DNA of 44,437 nucleotides. It comes from Candidatus Krumholzibacteriota bacterium. GTDB lineage: Bacteria > Krumholzibacteriota > Krumholzibacteriia > LZORAL124-64-63. The stretch spans positions 1-44,437 of the forward strand of contig JAJRZA010000049.1 in the NCBI GenBank assembly GCA_024275485.1, given 5' to 3'. Both the position numbers and the translations under genes were made by a program. Under the pieces are notes generated by a model. That model saw only the letters and a program-made list of their open reading frames with translations, searched no databases and was not told the origin of the DNA. Position 1 is the stretch's first letter. Every line of letters begins with the position of its first letter. Shown here piece after piece: positions 1 to 7,621 of this stretch.

Positions 1-615
1 GGCCAGATCTTCGGCAGTCGTCAGATCCGGACTCTGCTTGTAGCCAGCCGGAAGACCATGCACCGAATGGAACTCACTGTTCTTCATGCCCAGATCCGCT
101 GCCCGCATATTCATGAGATCCACAAAAGCCTCGACGCTACCTGCCAGATGCTCAGCCAGGGCCACTGCCGCATCGTTGGCCGAATGAATTGCCAGAGCTT
201 GAAGCAACTCTTCCACTTTAAAGGTTTCACCGTGTGTGAGGTAAACCTGGGATCCACCCATCTTGCTGCTGCGAGCCGAAATAGTGACCACTTCATCCAT
301 CCTCAGATCACCTTCGGCGATGTGTTCGAGAACAATCAGCTCGGTCATCATTTTCAGCATGGAGGCAGGTTGTCTGCGAACCTGGGCATTGTTGGCGACC
401 AGAACCGAACCAGTCTCGGCATCGATGACGATGGCGGACTTGAAGTCACCCGTCATGGTAGCGGGTTCAAATGAACGCACCTGAATTTGCCCAGGAGTTG
501 GACCACCGCCGGCTGGATCGCCGGCCTGGCCATTGTCCGGGGACAACAGGGCAGTCATGGTCAACAACAAAAGAACGAACTGGGCGGGCTTGCGAGGCAG
601 GAGTTCCTTCTTCAT
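1..615 (-). CDS. D-alanyl-D-alanine carboxypeptidase (S11, DacA-like), 3' end cut off
   Basis: Periplasmic serine DD-carboxypeptidase that would trim the terminal D-Ala from peptidoglycan stem peptides. The window edge removes the C-terminus; 205 codons are present. The start is the ATG at 615-613. Residues 1-31 form a signal peptide: basic MKKELLPRK, then a hydrophobic stretch, then GQA. The catalytic SxxK motif is S85-M-L-K88 and the second motif is S145-A-N147, followed by NDAA as in DacA/DacF enzymes. The KTG motif and any C-terminal amphipathic anchor lie outside the window. It is read in the same direction as trpB, 183 bases downstream of it, with no strong terminator between them. Family assignment is firm; the specific paralogue cannot be decided. 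Confidence 0.93.
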   Translation of the reverse strand, partial: MKKELLPRKPAQFVLLLLTMTALLSPDNGQAGDPAGGGPTPGQIQVRSFEPATMTGDFKSAIVIDAETGSVLVANNAQVRRQPASMLKMMTELIVLEHIAEGDLRMDEVVTISARSSKMGGSQVYLTHGETFKVEELLQALAIHSANDAAVALAEHLAGSVEAFVDLMNMRAADLGMKNSEFHSVHGLPAGYKQSPDLTTAEDLA

Positions 616-798
616 CAATTTTCCATCCTGGAAGATATTGTGGTCACGGCCGGGATATTATCGGGATCGGTCCGTGTCAAAATACCATCGTTGTAACGCC
701 ACGGGAACCGATAGTTCCAAGATAACTAGACACAGACCGCAGAAGCAACCCCGGTCTGTTTCCCAACCATATTCCTGATCTTGTTGTTCGGGCTCAAA

Positions 799-2052
799 TC
801 AGCAGAACAGCCCACCAGCAGGAGCTAGTTTTTGGCCCCGGCGACGAAGAAACTCATCCAGATCCTTGTCACCGCGACCGGACAGGTTCACCAGGATCAG
901 GGTTTCCTTGGGATAAGTGCCTCTGCGCCGCTCCAGATAGGCCAAGGCATGAGCGCTTTCCAGGGCGGGGATAATGCCTTCAAGACGGCACAGGGTTTCA
1001 AAGGCGTCCATGACCTCTTCGTCGGTCACCGCTTCGTAGGTCACTCGACCGGCATCCTTGAGGTAACTGTGTTCTGGCCCGATACCCGGATAATCCAGGC
1101 CGGCGGCGATGCAATGATTTCCTTCGCTGGTCACTTCACCCTCGGCGATGCAGTAGGTGTTCATGCCGTGAATCACCTGGGGCTTTCCCTTGGTCAGGGT
1201 CGCGGCGTGACGGTTGCTGTCCACTCCGGAACCGGCCGCTTCCACACCAACCATGGCTACGTCTTCATCCAGCAGGAACGGAAAGAACAATCCGATGGCG
1301 TTGCTGCCGCCGCCGGCGCAGGCGGTGAGCATATCAGGCAGACGGCCAAATTGGTCGAGGACCTGCTGGCGCGCCTCCTTGCCCACCACGGACTGGAAGT
1401 GTCTGACCATCAGGGGGTAGGGATGCGGGCCCACGGCAGAGCCCAGCAGGTAATAAGCCGTTTCGGCCTCTCCAACCCAGGCAGCAATGGCCTCGTCCAC
1501 CGCTGCGCTGAGGGTTTTGTCTCCGCTGGTAGCCGGAACCACCCGGGCGCCCATCAGACGGATTCTGGCGACATTGGGATGTTGGCGGCGCATGTCTTCT
1601 TCACCCATGTAAATGTCGCACTCCAACCCCAACCGGGCAGCCACAGCGGCGGTGGCCACGCCATGTTGGCCGGCACCGGTTTCGGCGATCAGTTTTTTCT
1701 TGCCCATGCGGCGGGCCAACAGTGCCTGCCCTAGACAGTTGTTCAGCTTGTGGGCACCGAGGTGATTCAGGTCTTCGCGCTTGAGCAGAACCGTTGCGCC
1801 CAGATATTCACTCAGGCGTTCGGCGTGATACAGGGGCGTCGGTCGGCCTGAATATTCCAGGTACTCGCGGGCCAGCTCGGCCTCAAAAACGTCATCGTTT
1901 CGGTATTTCAAGAAGGCTTCAGTCAGCTCTTCCAAAGGCCTCACCAGGGGTTCAGGGACAAAGCGGCCACCATAGGGGCCAAAAAATCCGTTTTCATCGG
2001 GTGTATTGGTCAGATTCGGCATTTTGTTCAGGTTTTCTTCTGGGGTGGCCAT
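799..2052 (-). CDS. trpB: Tryptophan synthase beta chain
   Basis: PLP enzyme that condenses indole with L-serine to L-tryptophan, normally in an alpha2-beta2 complex with TrpA. The protein is 417 residues, close to the usual 390-410. The N-terminal GPYGGRFVPEPL block, the PLP-lysine motif HLGAHKLNN (K102), the GAETGAGQHG loop and the phosphate-binding GGGSNA motif are all present, as in TrpB1-type enzymes. I chose the ATG at 2052 because AAGGAG lies 6 bases upstream; an in-frame ATG at 2097 would add 15 residues with no clear ribosome site. No trpA or other trp gene is adjacent. A leader peptide with tandem Trp codons and a terminator hairpin precede the gene, so transcription is probably attenuated by charged tRNA-Trp. 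Confidence 0.97.
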   Translation of the reverse strand: MATPEENLNKMPNLTNTPDENGFFGPYGGRFVPEPLVRPLEELTEAFLKYRNDDVFEAELAREYLEYSGRPTPLYHAERLSEYLGATVLLKREDLNHLGAHKLNNCLGQALLARRMGKKKLIAETGAGQHGVATAAVAARLGLECDIYMGEEDMRRQHPNVARIRLMGARVVPATSGDKTLSAAVDEAIAAWVGEAETAYYLLGSAVGPHPYPLMVRHFQSVVGKEARQQVLDQFGRLPDMLTACAGGGSNAIGLFFPFLLDEDVAMVGVEAAGSGVDSNRHAATLTKGKPQVIHGMNTYCIAEGEVTSEGNHCIAAGLDYPGIGPEHSYLKDAGRVTYEAVTDEEVMDAFETLCRLEGIIPALESAHALAYLERRRGTYPKETLILVNLSGRGDKDLDEFLRRRGQKLAPAGGLFC

Positions 2053-2112
2053 GGCTTTCTCCTTGGTTCGGATCTTGGTGCCTGTTGTCGGCTGCATTTT
2101 CCATCACTCAAT

Positions 2113-2142
2113 AAAAAACCACCGACTTCCTGAAGAAGCCGG
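2113..2142 (-). terminator. Attenuator terminator hairpin upstream of trpB
   Basis: Read on the minus strand, CCGGCTTC (2142-2135), a 5-base loop and GAAGTCGG (2129-2122) form an 8-bp stem with one G-U pair. TGG and a run of six T (2118-2113) follow. It lies 38 bases after the leader-peptide stop codon and about 60 bases before the trpB start, the geometry of a trp attenuator. It could also serve as the terminator of the upstream gene at 2406-3005, but that gene ends about 260 bases away. Confidence 0.8.
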
Positions 2143-2222
2143 CAGCGAAGATGCGCTTGTTATGTGTGCTGATCATTTCCCTACAGCAGCGCAAACCTCT
2201 CCGTCCGGCGGTAACGCCACCA
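2138..2222 (-). promoter_or_regulatory. trp attenuator: alternative hairpins in the trpB leader
   Basis: Three segments fit the classical ribosome-mediated scheme. Segment 1, GGCG at 2218-2215, begins within the second Trp codon and can pair with CGCC (2210-2207) around a TTAC loop. Segment 2, GCCGG (2209-2205), can instead pair with CCGGC (2142-2138), the base of the terminator arm. A ribosome stalled on the Trp codons would cover segment 1, free segment 2, and so block the terminator. The sequences are seen; the switching mechanism is inferred from known trp leaders. The antiterminator pairing is short (5 bp), so the exact fold is uncertain. Confidence 0.65.
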
Positions 2223-2258
2223 ATTTTGGTTGAGAGAGATGCTGTTGGCGAGCTGCAT
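2181..2258 (-). CDS. trpL: trp leader peptide with tandem Trp codons
   Basis: A 25-codon reading frame, ATG at 2258 to TAG at 2181, with the central segment NQNWWRYRR; residues 13-14 are encoded by adjacent TGG TGG. GGAGA lies about 10 bases upstream of the ATG, slightly long but usable. It lies between the end of the gene at 2406 and trpB and is followed at the right distance by a terminator hairpin with a T-run. Leader peptides of trp operons in proteobacteria have the same construction: a short frame, two or three consecutive Trp codons, and a stop just before the terminator. It probably acts only as a sensor of charged tRNA-Trp and has no function as a peptide. Confidence 0.78.
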   Translation of the reverse strand: MQLANSISLNQNWWRYRRTERFALL

Positions 2259-2405
2259 TGAGCGTTTTTCTCCGGTGCAGTTAGAGCGGAGCACCTGTTC
2301 CGGGATTCCGCCCTTGGAACGGTGTCTCGATCGCTTGCATTATCATACGGGAAATTTCATGATGCGACAACCCTGAAAATCCGGATTTTCCGGATGGTTG
2401 GCCCA
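2259..2405. other. Intergenic segment upstream of the trp leader
   Basis: No gene is supported here. It should carry the promoter of the trp leader on the minus strand, but I found no convincing -35/-10 pair. It contains the 16-base palindrome listed separately at 2375-2390, just downstream of the outer-membrane protein gene. Confidence 0.5.
2375..2390. repeat. Perfect 16-bp palindrome
   Basis: GAAAATCCGGATTTTC is a perfect self-complementary sequence 15 bases past the stop of the outer-membrane protein gene. As a hairpin it gives a 6-bp AT-rich stem around CCGG, weak for a terminator and without a T-run. It could be an operator for a dimeric regulator or chance. Confidence 0.4.
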
Positions 2406-3005
2406 TCAGGGCAGAAACGCCTTGATTCCCAGGAAAAAACTGATCCGATTGGCATTGCGCGAAACCCCATCCACCGGAATTTTCTCCGTGAATTCACCTA
2501 CCTGGTAGTTGAGCTCCAGATCGGTGGCCACCACATCGGACAACATCCAACTCAAACCGACACTCATGGACCACATCCCAGAGTTGAATTTGGATTCGAA
2601 GTCTGTCCCATCTTCGCGGGCCTGGCCCCAAAGGTATCCCAATTCCAGGTAGGGGACCGCGTGGCCTTTCGGATCATCCTCACCCACGACGTCGAAATAG
2701 TATTGCAGGCTGGGCCCCATGCTGTAATGACTGCTCCAGATATCGCCCTGGATGAACCAGCGGCCTTCAATGGTCAGGGCAAAGGCCAGATTGTCGGCCA
2801 CAAAATATCCACCCCCTGGTTGCACGGCCCACTGCTGGGTCCGGTCTCCTTCATTGTTCTCAAAATATTTTTCCCCTGCGCTGGAAAAGGTGAAGCCACC
2901 TCCAACCAATCGCGTACCCTTCTGTAGGAAGGATGCGGTTGGTTCTTGGGCGACCGACACGCTGCACAGTAGCATGAGCAACAAAGCGGCTGGATGAAGT
3001 TTCAT
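2406..3005 (-). CDS. Small outer-membrane beta-barrel protein
   Basis: A 199-residue secreted protein with a clear signal peptide (MKLHPAALLLMLLCSVSVAQ, cleavage near residue 20). The mature part has alternating polar/apolar strands with Gly and aromatic residues, such as GGGYFVADNLAFALTIEGRWF and YLELGYLWGQ, and ends in strand FFLGIKAFLP. This fits an 8-strand OmpA/OmpW-type barrel. No enzymatic motif is visible. Its ATG overlaps the stop of the methyltransferase gene by four bases (ATGA), so the two are translationally coupled. The precise family and any ligand cannot be assigned. Confidence 0.8.
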   Translation of the reverse strand: MKLHPAALLLMLLCSVSVAQEPTASFLQKGTRLVGGGFTFSSAGEKYFENNEGDRTQQWAVQPGGGYFVADNLAFALTIEGRWFIQGDIWSSHYSMGPSLQYYFDVVGEDDPKGHAVPYLELGYLWGQAREDGTDFESKFNSGMWSMSVGLSWMLSDVVATDLELNYQVGEFTEKIPVDGVSRNANRISFFLGIKAFLP

Positions 3006-3727
3006 TTCAACTCTCCAGGAACCTCAAACACATAAATACTGCCAGAAAACTTTCCAGGAATGAAATGGTGCCCCGTGAAATCGGAAAAATGACCCAGCAG
3101 ATTAAAGCCGGCCGCCCGATTCATGGCAAGATAGTCGGAGCTGAGCCGGGGAAAAAGATTTGTTTCTCCGGCAAAAAGCTCGCTCTCGCCCTTCAGAAGG
3201 CGAGTTTGGAAGAGCAGATGGCCGCCAGAGGTACTGGTGTATTTCCGATGGAAGGTCAGTCCCTCCTCGGGGAAGTTCAGAGTTGGGAATTCGTATCCGT
3301 CGAGGTGCAGCATGGGGTCGAAATTCACGGTTTGAAATATCCAGTGGCCACCAGGCTTCAACAAGGTTCGCACCGAAGAAAGAAACCCGGCCAGGTGATG
3401 GGATGGCAAGTGGGGAAGAACATTTCCGATGCAAAAAACTCCCCCAAAAGAATCTTTTGGCAGGCCACTGACGGATTGCAGGTCCATAATCCGAAAAGTC
3501 GGGTCGGCATAGTTTTTTTGGGCCTGGGCAATCATGCCGGGATCAAGATCAATACCCAGGCAATCGCGCCCGGTTTCTGCCAAACGCCCACTGTAATGTC
3601 CCGTACCGCAACCCAGATCCAGAATCCGGTGGTCCTCGTTCAGCCAGCGATCAAGGAACTTGAGAGTGGGTTCCCGCAAGGGGAATATTTTCTCGTAGTA
3701 ACCTGAAAAATCCGCATAGAATGCCAT
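3002..3727 (-). CDS. Class I SAM-dependent methyltransferase
   Basis: A 241-residue cytosolic protein with a Rossmann-type methyltransferase core. Motif I is ILDLGCGTGHYSG (about residues 35-47), the acidic end of strand 2 is GIDLDPGMI, motif II/III is RIMDLQS, and motif IV reads GGVFCIGNVLPHL. The lid LLKPGGHWIFQTVNFDP resembles Methyltransf_11/25 enzymes. The substrate is unknown. It is the first gene of a two-gene unit with the outer-membrane barrel protein and is divergent from the universal stress protein gene, sharing a 71-base intergenic region. The start at 3727 has only a weak ribosome site (GAAAGA), yet no better start occurs before motif I. Confidence 0.9.
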   Translation of the reverse strand: MAFYADFSGYYEKIFPLREPTLKFLDRWLNEDHRILDLGCGTGHYSGRLAETGRDCLGIDLDPGMIAQAQKNYADPTFRIMDLQSVSGLPKDSFGGVFCIGNVLPHLPSHHLAGFLSSVRTLLKPGGHWIFQTVNFDPMLHLDGYEFPTLNFPEEGLTFHRKYTSTSGGHLLFQTRLLKGESELFAGETNLFPRLSSDYLAMNRAAGFNLLGHFSDFTGHHFIPGKFSGSIYVFEVPGELK

Positions 3728-3798
3728 GTTAGTCTTTCGGGTGTGTGTTATATTGTGGGCAACTTCAATTTATTCCATTTTCCCTGGGGGTGCGACCC

Positions 3799-4257
3799 AT
3801 GTTTCCCTTCAAAAAAATCCTCTGTCCCACTGATTTCAGCGACGCGTCCCTTTGCGGCCTAAAAATGGCCAGGGAATTGTTGGCCAAGTTTGACTCGGAA
3901 GTCATCTTGTTGAACGTTCACAAGCCAATTCCCCACCTTCCGTCTCCGCGCATGGAAGCCCCCGACATCACCTTCGACGTATCAAGCTACGAAAAAGCTA
4001 TTGTCGCCGGGGCCCAAAAATCGTTGGATGAACTCAAGAACACCATTTTTGGTGAAGATGCCAACGTAAAAATGCTGGTTCACATAGGGCAACCGGCCAA
4101 GGAAATTCTTCAGGTGGCTGAAGATGAAGAAATTGATGCCATTTTCATCGCCACTCATGGTCGAACCGGTCTGAGCAAAATCATGTTCGGCTCGGTGGCC
4201 CAACGCATTATTGGCAAGGCCCCTTGCCCGGTGCTGAGCATCCGTTCCTGTGACTGA
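3799..4257 (+). CDS. Universal stress protein, UspA family
   Basis: A 152-residue cytosolic nucleotide-binding protein with the HUP-type alpha/beta fold. It begins with strand FKKILCPTDFSDASLCGLKMA, with the Asp of PTDFS contacting ATP. It ends with the ATP-binding G-x2-G-x9-G-S motif as HGRTGLSKIMFGSVAQRIIG and the last strand CPVLSI, so it belongs to the ATP-binding UspFG-like type rather than E. coli UspA. The ATG at 3799 is chosen because the family starts at this point and a GGGGG tract lies 7 bases upstream; an in-frame ATG at 3745 would add 18 atypical residues. Universal stress proteins are usually induced by growth arrest or stress; the target here is unknown. Confidence 0.95.
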   Translation: MFPFKKILCPTDFSDASLCGLKMARELLAKFDSEVILLNVHKPIPHLPSPRMEAPDITFDVSSYEKAIVAGAQKSLDELKNTIFGEDANVKMLVHIGQPAKEILQVAEDEEIDAIFIATHGRTGLSKIMFGSVAQRIIGKAPCPVLSIRSCD

Positions 4258-4283
4258 TGGGTTTGTTTACACCAGGGCCCAAC

Positions 4284-6065
4284 TCATTGGGAAGGCGACA
4301 GCCCGAGGGATGCAACCTGTTGGAAAAGATACATTTCGTAACCCTCCTGGGGCCAGGGATCTTCCCTCACCGCCCCTGCCTTGAGTAGGGCGTCACGCCA
4401 GAATGTGATACGCTTCTCATCGTGGGAACGCAAGGCAATCTCCGCCCGAACAATGCCTGCTGCACGCATTTCGGCAATCAGGGTCGAGGATTCGGCGCGC
4501 CCCTCTTCACAATCCAGCATGCGGGTTCGAAGGGCCCGGACTTCCGGAGGGACCCACCCGCTGGCGCCACCGGTAACACGTTGCCCAGTGGTCAAGCTGC
4601 GGGTCAACCAGAGGGCCTCGATGCGATCTTCATCGTATTCCAGGGCCGGTGCCGGCAAGGTCAACACCGGGCCAGGGTTGGCGACCACGGCACCCGGGAA
4701 ACCATCAAGTGGAACCTGGATGGCCGGGATCGCTGCCGGCAGGGAAAAGAGAAAGAGCAGGACCACCGGCAACAAGGGAGCTGCCCAGCGGCGATACCCC
4801 GTTTGGTATTTCAGAACCAGCTGCTCCACGCCCACGGCCGACCACCAGGACAGAGCCACCACCATCAACCAGGAAAAACGCCAGGCGGCACGATAGGCCT
4901 TGAAAGGTGGAACAGCCTCCCGGAGCCATCCCATGGGCAGGGATAGACGGTGCCCGGTTCCTGGCACACCCACAGATTCCCCGAAGGCCAGAATCAGTCC
5001 TACAAGACCCAGAACCAAAAGAGACCGACCAAAACGACGCCGTTGAAAAGACAGATAACCCCGTCGCAACCATCCCACCGCAAACAGGACCAGGGCCAGC
5101 CAACCGGGATGCAAAACCTGCCGAGGGCGATCCAGGTAGCGCTCTTCACCCATGGCGCCCTTGCCGATCCAGTCGGAAGGTGCGCTACGGTACACACCAC
5201 GATTGAATAAATGCTGGATGTCGGCGCTGCCCAGCTGAACATCCCGGTCCGTGCGCTTGAAATCTTCGTACCGATTTCCAAGCTGGATTTGGGGTTGGGC
5301 CAGAAGCCAGATGGCCACGACGGTGACGGCAAAAGGCAGAATGGTTTTTTTGAAGATGGTCAAGAAGAGGGTGGCGTTTGCTGTTTGCCGCCTAAAACGA
5401 TGCACCAGCCAGGCTATTTTCAGCACTGCCACACCAAAAATCGCATAAGCAAACCCGTACCAGCCCCAGGCAGCCTGCAGCACCAGGCCCACACCCAGCA
5501 TCCACCAGAATTGCCTGGTGGAAAGACCGGCATTTTGCCTGCGCAGGGCCGCGGTCAGGGCAGCCAGGCTGAACAGGACAAAAGGTGGAGGCAGTTGGTT
5601 CAGGTGCCCGATTTGGGCAAGGGTGTAGGGGGCCCCGATCAATGCCAGGGCCGCCACCCCACTGGCCCAGCGGGAACCACCGGAGGCCAACCAGAGAGTG
5701 GCCATGGCTGCCGCAGCCAGCAACAGGCTGCCCAGGTAGGCGATGTTGTATTGGGCGGCCACCGTGGGCGAAAATAACCAACGCACCGGTTGCATCAGCC
5801 AGGCTTGACCAAGCAGGGAATCCATGAAGCCCAGGGCGCCGGGAATCGGGAAAAAAACAGGGAGATTCATCCAGTGGGAAACATGAGCCCAATGGCGGGC
5901 GCTCCATTCCAACAGGCCGATCTGAAGCATGGCATCAATGCCGCCGAAGGGGCCTACCACGCTGCCGGAGAAATCTTTCCACACCGGGCCCAGCAGGGCT
6001 GCAACCAGAAGCAGAACTCCCAGCCAGGACAATACGCCCAGGATTTTTTCCCGACTCATGTTCAT
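4284..6065 (-). CDS. Multipass membrane protein with GT-C glycosyltransferase-like layout
   Basis: A 593-residue integral membrane protein with about 12 hydrophobic segments, then a mainly soluble C-terminal region from about residue 480. After the first helix it has a loop with VFFPIPGALGFMDSLLGQAW, resembling the first extracytoplasmic loop of GT-C-fold polyprenyl-phosphate sugar transferases. I see no motif naming a substrate. It starts at the ATG at 6065, which shares one base with the citF stop (TGATG), so its translation is coupled to citrate lyase alpha. An ATG two codons later is an alternative. Why a membrane protein of this kind is coupled to citF is unclear. It is not a recognisable citrate transporter, since CitT/CitS-type signatures are absent. 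Confidence 0.7.
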   Translation of the reverse strand: MNMSREKILGVLSWLGVLLLVAALLGPVWKDFSGSVVGPFGGIDAMLQIGLLEWSARHWAHVSHWMNLPVFFPIPGALGFMDSLLGQAWLMQPVRWLFSPTVAAQYNIAYLGSLLLAAAAMATLWLASGGSRWASGVAALALIGAPYTLAQIGHLNQLPPPFVLFSLAALTAALRRQNAGLSTRQFWWMLGVGLVLQAAWGWYGFAYAIFGVAVLKIAWLVHRFRRQTANATLFLTIFKKTILPFAVTVVAIWLLAQPQIQLGNRYEDFKRTDRDVQLGSADIQHLFNRGVYRSAPSDWIGKGAMGEERYLDRPRQVLHPGWLALVLFAVGWLRRGYLSFQRRRFGRSLLVLGLVGLILAFGESVGVPGTGHRLSLPMGWLREAVPPFKAYRAAWRFSWLMVVALSWWSAVGVEQLVLKYQTGYRRWAAPLLPVVLLFLFSLPAAIPAIQVPLDGFPGAVVANPGPVLTLPAPALEYDEDRIEALWLTRSLTTGQRVTGGASGWVPPEVRALRTRMLDCEEGRAESSTLIAEMRAAGIVRAEIALRSHDEKRITFWRDALLKAGAVREDPWPQEGYEMYLFQQVASLGLSPSQ

Positions 6066-7621
6066 CAACTGCCAACTTGCCGCACGCAGTCGATGACTGT
6101 GCCGTCGATCCATTTGATGGCCGCAACCACCTTGTCGCCCAGCTCGGGTTTGTCCGCCGCACCGCCGCAAATTTCCTCCACCTCACCTTTGATCTCCGCG
6201 ATGGGACGAATGGGCAGACTGCTGCAGCGCAACTGTTCGAGCAAATCCCGACGCAGGGGATTGATGGCGATGCCACGCTCGGTGACGATCACATCGATCA
6301 ATTCGCCCGGGCCGCACAGGGTAGTCACTTCATCAACCAGCACCGGAATGCGGTCGCGGAAACTGGGAATTGGCAGGATGGTGCACTTGCTGGCCAAACA
6401 ATTCTGCCAGCCACCGATTCCGTGCAGCAGACGGCCATCGCTGTGGGTCACCACGTTGGCGTTGAAGTTGACGTCCACCTCGGTGGCTCCCAGCACCACC
6501 ACATCGAGCAGGGAGGCGAAGTTGCCTTTGCCATGCCAGTTGTAGCTGGTGAATGGCGAGGTGTTCAAATGCCCGGAATTTTCCCTCATGGAACGCACAC
6601 CTTCGAGATCGAAGGTCTGGCCATCCAGAATATATTCGGTCAGGCCGTCTTCCAGCATGTCCACCAGGTATTGGGTGGAACCGCCGCGAACGAAGCGGGC
6701 TTTGATGTTGCGCTCGCGCATCATGTCCCGCAGAAAGAGGGCAAAACTCAGGGCGGTGCCGCCTGCTCCGGCCTGAAAGCTGAATCCGTCGCGAACGATG
6801 CCGGCTTCGTCGCAGAAACGCGCCGTCATTTCGGCGATGAGCAAACGGTCCGGCGATTTGGTGATTTTGGTGGTTCCGCTGATGATCTTGCCAGCGTCAC
6901 CGATGCTGTCCATGACCACCACCTGGTCCACGTTGTTGCCCTGGATCTGCCAGGGCACACAAGGGAAAGGAACCAGATTGTCAGTCACGGCAATGACGTG
7001 ATCAGCGTATTCGCTGTCGGCCAGGGCGAAACCCAGCAGACCGCAGGCAGTTGGCCCCCGATCCCCAGTGGCGTTGCCGAAGGAGTCAGCGCAGGGAGCA
7101 GCAATGACGGCAATGTCGATTTTCACTTCACCATCCTGAACGGCCTGATAGCGTCCGCCGTGACTGCGCAGCACGGCCATGCCTTTCATCTTGCCACGGG
7201 TGCAGTAGTCACCCAATGGACCGTTCATGCTGCCCTCGATGTGATGGATGACACCACTTTCCATCAGGTCGATCATGCCGGTGTGACAGGGGAAACTGGC
7301 GCTGGGGAACCAACGCAAATCCTTGACGCCCAGTTCGGCCGCAGCAGCAAACACGGCGTTGGCCACATAGTCGCCGTTGCGCAAGTGATGGTGCGTGCTG
7401 ATGGTCATGCCATCGCACAGGCCGGCGTTGACCAGGGCTTCCTTGATGGTGGCCACGGTCTTGTCGCCATCGGCAGGATAGTCCGCGCAACTGCGAATGG
7501 GAGCACCGTATTTGCGACCCTCGGGCCGGTACTTGCCCACCCCCTGAAAAGGAATGGCTTCCTGACCATTGATCTCGGTGGGTACCAGACGCCCGACGGC
7601 GTTATTCACCAACTTGGTCAT
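6065..7621 (-). CDS. citF: Citrate lyase alpha subunit (citrate:acetyl-ACP transferase)
   Basis: A 518-residue protein matching CitF over its full length. The N-terminus NNAVGRLVPTEINGQ, the DGMTISTHHHLRNGDYV segment and the C-terminal VTERGIAINPLRRDLLEQL block are characteristic. CitF swaps citrate for acetate on the acyl carrier protein CitD; CitE then cleaves citryl-ACP to acetyl-ACP and oxaloacetate, allowing fermentative citrate use. The start overlaps the CitD-CitE stop by four bases (ATGA), and GGAGGGG lies just upstream. No citC (lyase ligase), citX or citG (prosthetic-group assembly) gene occurs in the window, so activation genes must lie elsewhere. Confidence 0.96.
   Translation of the reverse strand: MTKLVNNAVGRLVPTEINGQEAIPFQGVGKYRPEGRKYGAPIRSCADYPADGDKTVATIKEALVNAGLCDGMTISTHHHLRNGDYVANAVFAAAAELGVKDLRWFPSASFPCHTGMIDLMESGVIHHIEGSMNGPLGDYCTRGKMKGMAVLRSHGGRYQAVQDGEVKIDIAVIAAPCADSFGNATGDRGPTACGLLGFALADSEYADHVIAVTDNLVPFPCVPWQIQGNNVDQVVVMDSIGDAGKIISGTTKITKSPDRLLIAEMTARFCDEAGIVRDGFSFQAGAGGTALSFALFLRDMMRERNIKARFVRGGSTQYLVDMLEDGLTEYILDGQTFDLEGVRSMRENSGHLNTSPFTSYNWHGKGNFASLLDVVVLGATEVDVNFNANVVTHSDGRLLHGIGGWQNCLASKCTILPIPSFRDRIPVLVDEVTTLCGPGELIDVIVTERGIAINPLRRDLLEQLRCSSLPIRPIAEIKGEVEEICGGAADKPELGDKVVAAIKWIDGTVIDCVRQVGS

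Noticed and set aside
832-1734. 300-residue frame opposite trpB
   Set aside because: It is the antisense shadow of trpB, which has full family motifs on the other strand.
2161-2230. T-box-like GGTGG...ACCGCC sequence upstream of trpB
   Set aside because: It resembles the T-box element but has three extra bases and is not in the terminator arm; the tandem Trp codons fit a leader peptide better.
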